64,000 bases of DNA from contig NZ_MKIM01000033.1 in assembly GCF_001939045.1 (NCBI RefSeq), positions 186,001 to 250,000 of the forward strand, given 5' to 3'. Each line of letters begins with the position of its first letter. The stretch's first letter is position 1. The translations under genes and the position numbers were made by a program. Origin of the DNA: Rhizobium oryziradicis. GTDB taxonomy: Bacteria > Pseudomonadota > Alphaproteobacteria > Rhizobiales > Rhizobiaceae. This document shows, in pieces, positions 27,408-36,192 of the stretch. The notes beneath the pieces are model-generated. The model was not told the DNA's origin and did not search any database. It worked only from the letters and a program-made list of their open reading frames with translations.

Positions 27408-28133
27408 TCAAAACACTTCGAGTGTTAATTCAATGCGGCTGGCAGCACCCAGCAGATGGTTGCGCATGGCGGTGCGCGATGCTTGCGGATCACGTTTGGC
27501 GATTGCATCACGCACAGCCACGTGCTCTTCGATCGTCACTTCGACAATCTCTTCCAGCACGGCGCGGGCGCGGGCTGCGTTGATGGCAAGGCTGATGCGC
27601 TCGGCAATAAAGCCAATGAACATCGCAAAATAATCATTGCCGGTGGCATCGGCCACAGCACGGTGAAAAGCAAGATCGGCATTAATGCCCTCACTTGTCC
27701 ATCTCTCCGATCCGGTCATCAAGGCCAGCGAGGCATCGATTTTTGCCAGATCATCAGAGGTATGATGCAGGGCCGCAAGGCCTGCGGCCTCGATTTCCAA
27801 GGGGATACGCAGCTGAAAAAGATCGCGAAAACCTTCACTTTCCAGCAATTTGCCGTCATCAATACGGATCAGCCGGGCCTGCCGCTCGGTGACGAAAGCA
27901 CCAACACCCTGACGGGTTTCCACCAGTCCTTCATTGCGCAATTGGGCAATGGCTTCGCGCACCACAGAGCGGCTGACGCCCAGCGCCTTGGAGAGAAAAT
28001 GCTCGGTTGGCAATTTGTCGCCGGGTTGAAGGCGTCCTTCTTGGATGTCCCCGGCGATTTGCGCCGCAATGCGCGCGGGAAGATGTTCACTGCGTCTGAT
28101 CTGGCCGAAATCCATCGACATTCCATGTCCCAT
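27408..28133 (-). CDS. GntR-family regulator, FCD (FadR) subfamily
   Basis: The protein is about 240 residues. It has a winged-helix N-terminal domain (KLPTEHFLSKALGVSRSVVREAIAQLRNEGLVETRQGVGAFV) and an all-helical FCD ligand domain with the metal-binding His residues (LAFHRAVADATGN, MRNHLLGA). Such proteins sense organic and sugar acids. I use the ATG at 28133; a TTG at 28142 and ATGs at 28121 and 28115 are also in frame and none has a clear ribosome site. It probably controls both flanking operons. Confidence 0.9.
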   Translation of the reverse strand: MGHGMSMDFGQIRRSEHLPARIAAQIAGDIQEGRLQPGDKLPTEHFLSKALGVSRSVVREAIAQLRNEGLVETRQGVGAFVTERQARLIRIDDGKLLESEGFRDLFQLRIPLEIEAAGLAALHHTSDDLAKIDASLALMTGSERWTSEGINADLAFHRAVADATGNDYFAMFIGFIAERISLAINAARARAVLEEIVEVTIEEHVAVRDAIAKRDPQASRTAMRNHLLGAASRIELTLEVF

Positions 28134-28185
28134 GTTGAGCAAAGAGCGGGGCTGAAACCCACCTGATTTAAGGGGTTGCCAATGT

Positions 28186-29616
28186 TTAAGGGGATGTGTG
28201 TAAAAAATTCAATTGGCAACCTGTATTCATAACACCATCCGGGTCAATGGCCGTCTTGATCGCCGTCAACAATTGGCGTTGAACATCGGGCAATCTCGCT
28301 TCGAAATCAGGCCGTTTGAGACGACCTATGCCGTGTTCGGCGCTGATCGAGCCGCCAAACGCATCCACGACCTCATTGATGATGTTTTTTGCCAGATAAA
28401 TCCGTTTGTCCTTTTCCTCACGGGTCAGATGGCTTGGTGGCAAGACGTTGAGGTGGACGTTACCATCACCAACATGCCCATAAGAGACGCACAAGCAATC
28501 GGGCAGACTTGCCATGACGGCGGCCTCCGCATCGCGCACGAAGGCGGGAAGTTTTGAGAGCGGCACGGACACATCGGTGCGCAAATGCGGTCCGCGCTTG
28601 GCCTGTCCTTCATTCATGCCCTCGCGGAAAAGCCAGAGATTGCGCGCATGGGTCTGTGAGCTGGCTATGACGCCATCCTTCACCAATCCATCTTCCAGAG
28701 CGCCTTCCAAAAAGCGCTGCATAAGATCATCAATATCCACGAGGCCGGAGCCGGAAATTTCCATCAGCACATAGGCGGGATTTTCACCGCTGAGCGGCAT
28801 GGCAAGATCCGGCATTGCCTCGCGCGCCAAGGTGAAGGCCAGAGGCGGCATGAATTCGAAAGCGGACATGAGATCGCAGCAATCGTGCCGGGCGCGGCGG
28901 TAAAGCGCAATCGTATCCTCCAGCGAGTTGAGGCCAAGCAAGGCGGTTGCCACTTGAGTGGGTTTTGGCAGGAGTTTGACGGCCACCGCTGTGACAATTC
29001 CCAATGTGCCTTCAGCGCCAATAAACAGCTGCTTGAGATCAACGCCGCGATTGTCTTTGCGCAAAGTGGAGAGTCCATCAAAAATCGAGCCATCCGGTAG
29101 CACAACTTCAAGCCCCAACACCAACTCCCGTGTCATGCCATAGCGCAACACATTGATGCCGCCCGCATTGGTCGAGACATTGCCGCCGATCTGGCAGGAT
29201 CCTTGTGCGCCCAGCGCCAGCGGAAAGAACAGGCCAGCTGCCTCGACTTTGTCTTTGAAACTGGAGAGGACGGCACCTGCCTCAACCACGGCCGAAAAAT
29301 CATCGGCATCGATTGTGCGGATGCGGTTCATGCGCTCAAGGCTGACGATCACCTGATGGTTTGGTGCATCGGGAATGCCACCCAGCACCAGCCCAGTGTT
29401 GCCGCCCTGCGGAACAAGGGAGAGGTCAAGGGCGTTCGCGGCCCGCACACAGGCAGATACATCTTGCGTCGTGCGTGGGCGCAAAACCGCGATGGCGTCG
29501 GAGATGACATCACCGTGCCAATCGCGGCAATAGCGCGCAATGTCTGCGCCCGCCAGCACAAGGTCATCGCCAAGCATCGCTTTTAAATCGGCAATCAGCG
29601 CGGTTTTTTGGGTCAT
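28186..29616 (-). CDS. FAD-linked D-2-hydroxyacid dehydrogenase (GlcD/LDH type)
   Basis: The 476-residue protein has the FAD-binding PCMH domain (LSLVPQGGNTGLVLGGIPD, GSCQIGGNVSTNAGGINVLRYGMTRELVLGLEVVLPDG) and the C-terminal GlcD-type domain (SYGHVGDGNVHLNVLP, ending SAEHGIGRLKRPDF) that holds the metal and substrate. It oxidises a D-2-hydroxyacid such as D-2-hydroxyglutarate or D-lactate. GGGAGG precedes the ATG at 29616. It is upstream of the regulator on the same strand and divergent from the SDR gene. Confidence 0.88.
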   Translation of the reverse strand: MTQKTALIADLKAMLGDDLVLAGADIARYCRDWHGDVISDAIAVLRPRTTQDVSACVRAANALDLSLVPQGGNTGLVLGGIPDAPNHQVIVSLERMNRIRTIDADDFSAVVEAGAVLSSFKDKVEAAGLFFPLALGAQGSCQIGGNVSTNAGGINVLRYGMTRELVLGLEVVLPDGSIFDGLSTLRKDNRGVDLKQLFIGAEGTLGIVTAVAVKLLPKPTQVATALLGLNSLEDTIALYRRARHDCCDLMSAFEFMPPLAFTLAREAMPDLAMPLSGENPAYVLMEISGSGLVDIDDLMQRFLEGALEDGLVKDGVIASSQTHARNLWLFREGMNEGQAKRGPHLRTDVSVPLSKLPAFVRDAEAAVMASLPDCLCVSYGHVGDGNVHLNVLPPSHLTREEKDKRIYLAKNIINEVVDAFGGSISAEHGIGRLKRPDFEARLPDVQRQLLTAIKTAIDPDGVMNTGCQLNFLHTSP

Positions 29617-29705
29617 TGGTCCTCCCGGTCCTTACTCTTTCTCTTTGCCAAACGCGGAGGCAGAAGAGGGGCAATTGCATTATTTGGTTTTCAAGCGAAT
29701 GATAT

Positions 29706-29724
29706 AAGGTTATCAGACAACCTT
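29706..29724. promoter_or_regulatory. Palindrome in the divergent dehydrogenase promoter, likely GntR/FCD operator
   Basis: AAGGTTATCAGACAACCTT is a near-perfect palindrome sharing the TC-N-GACAAC core with the repeat at 27301. It lies about 70-110 bp from both divergent starts (29616 minus, 29793 plus). Confidence 0.6.
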
Positions 29725-29792
29725 ACAAATGTTTTTTCACATGGCTCCGGGAGGGCCGGTGTTGAGCAGGACGGAAAAGGGAGGAGACTGTA

Positions 29793-30776
29793 ATGCATGT
29801 GCTGATTATTGGTGCTGCGGGCATGGTGGGTCGCAAGCTCACAGAGCGGCTGGTGCGTGACGCTGGCTTGGGCGAAAACCCGGTTGAGACCATGACCCTT
29901 GTGGATGTGATCACTCCAGAGGCTCCGGCAGGTTTTGATGGTCGTGTGGTGCTGGAGCAGGCCGATCTTTCTGCCGCCGGCGAAGCCGAAAGACTGATCA
30001 ACACCCGTCCGGACGTGATTTTTCATCTCGCCGCCATTGTGTCGGGCGAAGCGGAGCGCGATTTCGATAAAGGCTACCGGATCAATATGGATGGTATGCG
30101 CTATCTTCTGGATGCCGTGCGCCATGCCCATGATGCGGATGGCTATTATCCGCGATTGGTGTTCACCTCATCCATTGCCGTGTTTGGCGCACCGCTGCCC
30201 TATCCAATCTCTGATGATTTTCACACAACGCCGCTGACCAGCTATGGCACGCAAAAAGCTGTGTGCGAATTGCTGCTGTCAGATTATATCCGCCGAGGTT
30301 TTCTGGATGGCATTGGCATTCGTCTGCCCACGATTTGCATTCGTCCCGGCAAGCCCAATGCGGCAGCATCCGGCTTTTTCTCCGGTATTTTGCGCGAACC
30401 CCTGGTTGGCCAGGAAGCCGTGCTACCGGTGACAGACGATATCCGCCATTGGCATGCATCACCACGATCGGCGGTTGGCTTTCTTATTCATGGTGCGACA
30501 ATGGATTTGTCACAGGTGGGGCCGCGCCGTAGTCTGTCCATGCCGGGCGTGAGTGCCACAGTGGGCGAGCAGATCGAGGCACTGCGCCGCATTGCCGGTG
30601 ATAAAGCGGTCAAATTGATCCGCCGCGAGCCGGACGAGATGATCATGCGGATGTGTGCGGGTTGGGCACCGGGCTTTGAAGCGAAGCGTGCTCGCGAATT
30701 GGGCTTTACAGCAGAAAGCTCATTTGATGAGATCATCCGCGTCCATATCGAGGATGAGTTGGGAGGCAAGCTATGA
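29793..30776 (+). CDS. SDR-type sugar-acid dehydrogenase (DenD-like)
   Basis: The 327-residue extended SDR has the NAD motif IIGAAGMVGRKL and the catalytic pair in TSYGTQKAVCELLLSDYIRRG (Tyr and Lys). The stretch GIRLPTICIRPGKPNAAASGFFSGILREPLVGQ is typical of D-erythronate dehydrogenase (DenD) and uronate-dehydrogenase relatives. It oxidises a hydroxyl of a sugar or sugar acid. GGAGGAGACTGTA precedes the ATG, and the stop overlaps the next gene. Confidence 0.85.
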   Translation: MHVLIIGAAGMVGRKLTERLVRDAGLGENPVETMTLVDVITPEAPAGFDGRVVLEQADLSAAGEAERLINTRPDVIFHLAAIVSGEAERDFDKGYRINMDGMRYLLDAVRHAHDADGYYPRLVFTSSIAVFGAPLPYPISDDFHTTPLTSYGTQKAVCELLLSDYIRRGFLDGIGIRLPTICIRPGKPNAAASGFFSGILREPLVGQEAVLPVTDDIRHWHASPRSAVGFLIHGATMDLSQVGPRRSLSMPGVSATVGEQIEALRRIAGDKAVKLIRREPDEMIMRMCAGWAPGFEAKRARELGFTAESSFDEIIRVHIEDELGGKL

Positions 30777-32554
30777 GTGCCGATAATGTAAGGCGTAGGT
30801 TACGCTCGCAAGACTGGTTTGACAATCCTGACCACCTCGACATGACCGCGCTCTATCTGGAACGTTTCATGAATTATGGCACGACGCCGGAAGAGCTGCG
30901 TGCTGGCAAGCCGATCATCGGCATTGCCCAATCGGGCAGCGACATCAATCCGTGCAACCGCCACCATCTGGATCTGGCCAAGCGTATCCGTGATGGCATT
31001 CGCGATGCCGGTGGCATTCCCATCGAGTTTCCATCGCATCCGCTGTTTGAAAATTGCAAACGCCCAACGGCAGCCCTTGATCGCAACCTCGCCTATCTTG
31101 GTCTGGTGGAAATTCTCTATGGCTATCCCCTTGATGGCGTGGTGCTGACAACCGGCTGCGATAAAACCACGCCATCGGCCCTGATGGCGGCCTCGACGGT
31201 CGATATTCCGGCCATCGTGTTTTCTGGCGGGCCAATGCTGGATGGCTGGCATGATGGTGAATTGGTGGGCTCCGGCACGGTGATCTGGCGATCTCGTCGA
31301 AAATATGCGGCGGGCGAGATCACACGGGAAGAATTTCTCGATGCGGCGCTGAGCTCAGCACCCTCAATTGGCCATTGCAACACCATGGGCACGGCATCGA
31401 CCATGAATGCGCTGGCCGAAGCGCTGGGCATGTCGCTCACCGGCTGTGCTGCCATTCCGGCGGCCTACCGGGAGAGGGGGCAGATGGCCTATCGCACCGG
31501 GCGGCGGGCCGTTGAGCTGGTGTTGCAGGATATTCGACCCTCAAACATTTTGACGCGCGAGGCTTTTCTCAACGCCATCCGTGTCAATTCCGCGATTGGC
31601 GGCTCCACCAATGCCCAGCCGCATTTGATGGCCATGGCCAAACATGCAGGCGTTGAGCTGACGCCGGAAGATTGGCAGGTGCATGGTTTTGATATTCCGC
31701 TGCTGGCCAATGTGCAGCCTGCGGGTGCTTGGCTTGGTGAGCGCTTTCATCGGGCGGGCGGGGTGCCAGCCATTATGTGGGAATTGTTGCAGGCTGGAAA
31801 AATCGACGGTCACTGTGCCACCGTGACCGGCAAGTCCATGGCGGAAAACCTCGAAAATCAGCAATCCACCGACCGCGAGGTGATCAAACCCTTTGATGAA
31901 CCTTTGCGCGAGCGAGCCGGTTTTCTGGTGCTGAAAGGCAATTTGTTCGATTTTGCCATCATGAAAATGAGCGTGGTGTCGGAAGGTTTTCAGGCGCGCT
32001 ATTTAAGCGAGCCGGGCCGGGAAGGTGTGTTTGAAGGCCGCGCCATCGTGTTTGATGGCTCGGAAGATTATCATGCCCGCATCAATGATCCGGCCCTTGG
32101 CATTGATGAGCGCTCAATTCTCGTCATTCGCGGCGCAGGGCCACTCGGTTGGCCTGGATCGGCGGAAGTTGTGAATATGCAGCCGCCGGATTACCTGCTC
32201 AAACGCGGCATCATGAGCCTGCCAACCATTGGCGATGGCCGCCAATCCGGCACGGCTGACAGTCCGTCTATTTTGAATGCCTCGCCAGAAAGTGCGGCAG
32301 GTGGTGGCCTTGCATGGATCAGAACCGGCGATACCGTCCGCATTGATTTCAATCAGGGTCTTTGCGACATGCTGGTGGATGAGGCGGAGATCAGCCGTCG
32401 CAAGGCCGACGGCATTCCGCCGGTGCCAGCCGATGGCACACCCTGGCAGATGATTTACCGTGAAACGGTGACGCAATTGGCTGATGGGGCCACCATTCGC
32501 GGGGCAGATAAATTTCAAAAGCTGTCCAAAACGCTTCCGCGTCATAACCACTGA
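30773..32554 (+). CDS. IlvD/Edd-family sugar-acid dehydratase (xylonate/arabinonate type)
   Basis: The 593-residue iron-sulfur dehydratase has conserved cysteines in TTGCDKTTPS and SIGHCNTMGTA and the GGSTNAQPHL and GPLGWPGSAE motifs. Length and sequence place it with sugar-acid members (D-xylonate, L-arabinonate, galactonate dehydratases) rather than IlvD. It yields a 2-keto-3-deoxy sugar acid, the substrate expected for the XylX-like protein. It overlaps the SDR gene by 4 bp (ATGA), so the two are coupled. Confidence 0.9.
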   Translation: MSADNVRRRLRSQDWFDNPDHLDMTALYLERFMNYGTTPEELRAGKPIIGIAQSGSDINPCNRHHLDLAKRIRDGIRDAGGIPIEFPSHPLFENCKRPTAALDRNLAYLGLVEILYGYPLDGVVLTTGCDKTTPSALMAASTVDIPAIVFSGGPMLDGWHDGELVGSGTVIWRSRRKYAAGEITREEFLDAALSSAPSIGHCNTMGTASTMNALAEALGMSLTGCAAIPAAYRERGQMAYRTGRRAVELVLQDIRPSNILTREAFLNAIRVNSAIGGSTNAQPHLMAMAKHAGVELTPEDWQVHGFDIPLLANVQPAGAWLGERFHRAGGVPAIMWELLQAGKIDGHCATVTGKSMAENLENQQSTDREVIKPFDEPLRERAGFLVLKGNLFDFAIMKMSVVSEGFQARYLSEPGREGVFEGRAIVFDGSEDYHARINDPALGIDERSILVIRGAGPLGWPGSAEVVNMQPPDYLLKRGIMSLPTIGDGRQSGTADSPSILNASPESAAGGGLAWIRTGDTVRIDFNQGLCDMLVDEAEISRRKADGIPPVPADGTPWQMIYRETVTQLADGATIRGADKFQKLSKTLPRHNH

Positions 32555-32564
32555 TCATAGCACC

Positions 32565-32586
32565 GGGGCTGTTTTCAAACAGTCCC
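32565..32586. terminator. Hairpin between convergent dehydratase and pirin genes
   Basis: GGGGCTGTTT and AAACAGTCCC pair with two-base loop and G-T pairs. It lies 10 bases after the dehydratase stop. Confidence 0.5.
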
Positions 32587-32623
32587 GCTGCAGGAGTGCC
32601 AATATCTGATGTGCGATTGCTGC

Positions 32624-33325
32624 TCAGGCCCGCATGTCAAACAACAGTGCTTGACCATCGGTGATCCAGTGCAGATCGGGCATGGTTTCCGTGCCAATTT
32701 GCACGCCGTCTCCGGCACCAAGCCGTTCACCATCCACGGTTGCCAGCCCTTCGACAATTTGTACGAAGTAGACGCGGCCGGCTTTTCGTGGGATCTGGGT
32801 TGTCATGCCTTCGCGTGGATAAGCAATCGACACACGGCTATCGGAGAGAAGCCGCAAGGCTTGATCCTCGGTTTTGCCGCTGGCCAGCACCGTCCAATCG
32901 CTTGCCGCATCCCTGGCTGGCAAGGCGGTTTGCTGATAGCTGGGCGCGCCGCCTTTACTGTCTGGAATCATCCAGATTTGCAAAAAATGCGCACCTTCGG
33001 TGTCCGATGCATTCATTTCCGAATGAGTGATTCCGCTGCCTGCCGACATTATTTGCACGTCCCCGGGGGCAATGGTGGCGATATTGCCCAAGGTATCCTC
33101 ATGTTTGAGCTGGCCAGATAGCACCAGGGTCAGAATATCCATGTCTTGATGGGCATGGGCACCAAAGCCTGATCCAGGCACGATGCGGTCTTCATTGATC
33201 ACGCGCAAACTGGCATAACCCATGCGGGTCGGGTCTAAAAAGCCGCCGAAGGAAAAGCTGTGATCACTCTTCAACCAGCCCATATCGGTATGGCCGCGGT
33301 TCATCGCTTCGTGGATCAGGATCAT
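32624..33325 (-). CDS. Pirin-family protein (YhhW type)
   Basis: The 233-residue bicupin of the pirin family has the metal-binding signature GFGAHAHQDMDILTLVLSGQLKHEDTLGN and the HSEMNAS stretch. Some members are quercetin dioxygenases. GAACAGGAG precedes the ATG. In this position it completes a quinone-response gene set (esterase, ring dioxygenase) seen in many bacteria. Confidence 0.9.
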   Translation of the reverse strand: MILIHEAMNRGHTDMGWLKSDHSFSFGGFLDPTRMGYASLRVINEDRIVPGSGFGAHAHQDMDILTLVLSGQLKHEDTLGNIATIAPGDVQIMSAGSGITHSEMNASDTEGAHFLQIWMIPDSKGGAPSYQQTALPARDAASDWTVLASGKTEDQALRLLSDSRVSIAYPREGMTTQIPRKAGRVYFVQIVEGLATVDGERLGAGDGVQIGTETMPDLHWITDGQALLFDMRA

Positions 33326-33440
33326 GGTGTTTACTCCTGTTCAAGCATGCCGCACTCCATCGTCCTCAATGAAACGATAGTGGACATGCGACAAAATAAG
33401 AGAGAAAGCGTGTCGCAATGAATCTTAACTGCGACGCGTT

Positions 33441-34049
33441 TTAGGATGCAGACAAGAAAGCCTGCAATGCGGAGAGTTCCTCCTGGCGGATTTCATGGCC
33501 ACCATCGTGAATGCTGGTATCAATCTGGCTGCCTTGCGCTTCGAAATAATCGATCAGGCAATCTGTCAGAGGCAAAGGGCAGATTGGATCGCGCCGTCCT
33601 GCGGTGATCAGCACTTTCTTGCCCGACAGTTCTGCATTGTCTGCGGGCCGCCACGGAATAAGCGGATGCAAAAGTGCAATTCTGTCAAACAGGTCACCGT
33701 GCTTGAAGGCAACAGCGGCGAGAATATTGGCCCCATTGGAATAGCCAAGGCCGTAGACGGCACGGCCGGGGTGTGCCGCCTTGTGACTTGCAATAAACGC
33801 TGCCATTTTCTCGGTGCGCTCTGCAAGGTCAGCCATGTCATAGACGCCTTCGCCGGTGCGCCGAAAGAACCTGAGCGCCCCATGTTCCGATACATCCCCC
33901 CGTGGCGAGACGAGACCCGCTTGAGGCAGGATCTGTTCCACCAGTTCGGAAAACTGATGTTCATTGCCGCCCGTGCCGTGAAAGGCAAAGATCAAAGGAG
34001 CATCGTCTTTGGGCTCTTTTGTCAGAGCGATATAGTGAGAGCTTGTCAT
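33441..34049 (-). CDS. Alpha/beta hydrolase (phospholipase/carboxylesterase, MhqD-like)
   Basis: The 202-residue esterase has the nucleophile elbow GLGYSNGAN, the His near the C-terminus (HDGGHEI), and PLIFAFHGTGGNEHQF near the start. MhqD of Bacillus is the nearest characterised relative. GGAGG precedes the start. It lies directly after the dioxygenase gene. Confidence 0.87.
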   Translation of the reverse strand: MTSSHYIALTKEPKDDAPLIFAFHGTGGNEHQFSELVEQILPQAGLVSPRGDVSEHGALRFFRRTGEGVYDMADLAERTEKMAAFIASHKAAHPGRAVYGLGYSNGANILAAVAFKHGDLFDRIALLHPLIPWRPADNAELSGKKVLITAGRRDPICPLPLTDCLIDYFEAQGSQIDTSIHDGGHEIRQEELSALQAFLSAS

Positions 34050-34093
34050 GATAAGCCTCCAGTGGCGGGGTCGGAGCCCCGCCGGATAAAAGA

Positions 34094-35026
34094 TTAGTCG
34101 TTAATGGGTTCGAGCAATTGCTCGATTTGTTCGCGGTGGGCCTCATAGCGGGTTGGCAGTTTCAGCGCTTCGCCAAGATGGGCTGTGTCTTCATCCCGAT
34201 CAAAACCGGGCTCGTTGGTGGCAATTTCAAACAGCACGCCGCCGGGTGTGCGGAAGTAGATCGCCCAGAAGTAATCGCGATCGATCACCGGGGTCACGTT
34301 GTAACCCGTGTCCATCAGTGCCTTGCGCACCTCCAATTGTGCGGCGCGGTTTTCAACCGCAAAGGCAATGTGGTGCACCGAGCCAGCACCGGGACGTGCT
34401 CTTGCTGCTTGCGGTACCGTTTCGATATCGATGAAATCGGCACCATTGCCGCCCTCAATACCAAAGCGGGTGTGATTGTCTTGCTTGTCGACCTGTTGAT
34501 AGCCCATAAAGCGCAGCAATTCGCCCGTCACTGCATCATCTTGAAGCCGCAGGCTTGCGCCGTGAAAGCCCTGAATGGCTTCTGCCGTGGCAACATTGCC
34601 GCCCTTCCAGCCGATCCGGCTGTCGTTATCGACTTCAATCAGCGAGAAGCTGTCGCGGTCCGGGCCATCGAAGCGCAAGCGCTTTTCGCCAAACACTTCG
34701 CTTTCATTCAGCCCGGTCACGTCATGAGCAATCAGTCGTTCTTTCCAGAAGGGCAAAGCGCCTTTGGGCACGGCAAAATAGGTTTCGCCAACTTCACCAG
34801 CGCCCTGACGGCCGGGAGCGATGTGGGGGAAGGGAAAATAGGTCATCACCGAGCCAGGTGTGCCAACTTCGTCGCCATAATAGAGGTGATACACTTCAGG
34901 ATCGTCAAAGTTGACGGTTTTCTTCACCCGGCGCAGGCCAAGGGTTTTGGTGAAAAAGTCGCTGTTTTGCTGGGCATGGGCGGCCATCGAGGTCATGTGA
35001 TGCAAGCCCTTGATCTGTGTAAGCAT
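34094..35026 (-). CDS. VOC-family ring-cleaving dioxygenase (MhqO/MhqA-like)
   Basis: The 310-residue protein has two vicinal-oxygen-chelate modules: LHHMTSMAAHAQQNSDFFTKTLGLRRVKKTVNF and GSVHHIAFAVENRAAQLEVRKAL, with metal His and Glu residues (FEIATNEPGF). MhqO-type enzymes degrade hydroquinones. AAAGGAAC precedes the ATG. The gene is divergent from LysR and likely transcribed with the hydrolase and pirin. Confidence 0.9.
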   Translation of the reverse strand: MLTQIKGLHHMTSMAAHAQQNSDFFTKTLGLRRVKKTVNFDDPEVYHLYYGDEVGTPGSVMTYFPFPHIAPGRQGAGEVGETYFAVPKGALPFWKERLIAHDVTGLNESEVFGEKRLRFDGPDRDSFSLIEVDNDSRIGWKGGNVATAEAIQGFHGASLRLQDDAVTGELLRFMGYQQVDKQDNHTRFGIEGGNGADFIDIETVPQAARARPGAGSVHHIAFAVENRAAQLEVRKALMDTGYNVTPVIDRDYFWAIYFRTPGGVLFEIATNEPGFDRDEDTAHLGEALKLPTRYEAHREQIEQLLEPIND

Positions 35027-35104
35027 GATGACTGTTCCTTTCGGTTGCGAGACATTGTGTCTTCGTTGGACCCAAGATGATGCAAACCGGGGAAAATCTG
35101 AATA

Positions 35105-35129
35105 GCAATAATATTGACAATATTATTGC
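35105..35129. promoter_or_regulatory. 25-bp palindrome in the LysR/dioxygenase promoter
   Basis: Arms GCAATAATATTG and CAATATTATTGC are exact reverse complements around one central A. The site lies 20 bp before the LysR start and 79 bp before the dioxygenase start. It is a strong operator candidate. Confidence 0.7.
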
Positions 35130-35149
35130 AAATTTGGTAATAATGAACC

Positions 35150-36049
35150 ATGAGCGATTTACAGGATATCAGAGCCTTTCTGGCCGTGGCCGAGCTGCAC
35201 AGTTTTGTGGCGGCGGCCCGTCAGCTTTCCATGACTGCGCCATCGGTGACACGGGCCGTCGGAGCACTGGAAGAAAGGCTTGGGGTGCAACTGTTGCTGC
35301 GCACCACGCGACAGGTGTCGCTGACCTCTGCCGGTGCGGTCTATGCCGCGCGGGTGGGACCGCTGTTGGCGGAGTTTCAAAAGGCAGGCGAGGAGGTGCG
35401 CGAGCAGCAGGGCGACACAGCCGGTCTGTTGCGCATCAATGCGCCAATGTCCCTGGGTCAACAGATTTTGCCGGATGTGGCATCGGGCTTTCGGGTGGAA
35501 TATCCCAATACTGCGATTTCGCTCAGCCTCACCGACCGCTTTATTGATATTGTCTCGGATAGCGTTGATCTGGCTATTCGCATATCCGAAGCGCCCAAGG
35601 ATAAATCAACGATCTGGCGGAAAATTTGCCGCGTGCGCCGTGTGCTTGTCGCGTCTCCCGGCTATCTGGCGGCTTTTGGCACCCCCTTGGAGCCGGAACA
35701 ACTGCACGAGCATGTGTGCCTTGCCTATGATGAGGACTCGTTGAGCGAGACGTGGGAGCTTTCTCATGCCGGGAGAACACGCAAGATCAAAGCGGGAAAG
35801 ACGGTGGCTGGCAACAATGGTGATCTGATTGCCCGCTTGGCAGAAAATGGCGAAGGGATCGCCCTTCTGCCTTTGTTTATCGTTGAACAGGCCCTTACCA
35901 ACAGCCGCCTGCAACAAATTTTACCGGAGTGGGAGCCGCCCGCACTGTGGCTTACTCTGTACTATCCGCCGTATGAAAAACTGCCCATGCGTGTTGCCAA
36001 GTTTTCCGATTTTTTTGAGAATTATGTCACCCACACGCGCCCTCTTTAG
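35150..36049 (+). CDS. LysR-family transcriptional regulator
   Basis: The 299-residue protein has an N-terminal HTH (LRAFLAVAELHSFVAAARQLSMTAPSVTRAVGALEERLGVQLLLRTTRQVSLT) and a LysR substrate domain. It is divergent from the quinone-type operon and so probably senses a quinone or phenol. The start ATG follows a sparse ribosome site. Confidence 0.9.
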   Translation: MSDLQDIRAFLAVAELHSFVAAARQLSMTAPSVTRAVGALEERLGVQLLLRTTRQVSLTSAGAVYAARVGPLLAEFQKAGEEVREQQGDTAGLLRINAPMSLGQQILPDVASGFRVEYPNTAISLSLTDRFIDIVSDSVDLAIRISEAPKDKSTIWRKICRVRRVLVASPGYLAAFGTPLEPEQLHEHVCLAYDEDSLSETWELSHAGRTRKIKAGKTVAGNNGDLIARLAENGEGIALLPLFIVEQALTNSRLQQILPEWEPPALWLTLYYPPYEKLPMRVAKFSDFFENYVTHTRPL

Positions 36050-36053
36050 GCGG

Positions 36054-36106
36054 CCTTGGCGCAAATTTTCGCGCTTAACCCACTGTTGACCATGGGAAGA
36101 GAAATT
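36054..36106 (+). mobile_element. IS6-family end remnant 1
   Basis: About 50 bp matching the end at 48992: CGCAAATTTTCGCGCTTAAC is shared exactly, followed by spaced matches. No transposase or second end lies beside it. It starts directly after the LysR stop. Confidence 0.55.
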
Positions 36107-36192
36107 GGGCCCGCGGATCCTGTGTCCCAATAATATATTGGGATCAATACCCCAAGCTATTCAGACAAACCGAGCCAGCTCTAGCCAGCCAA

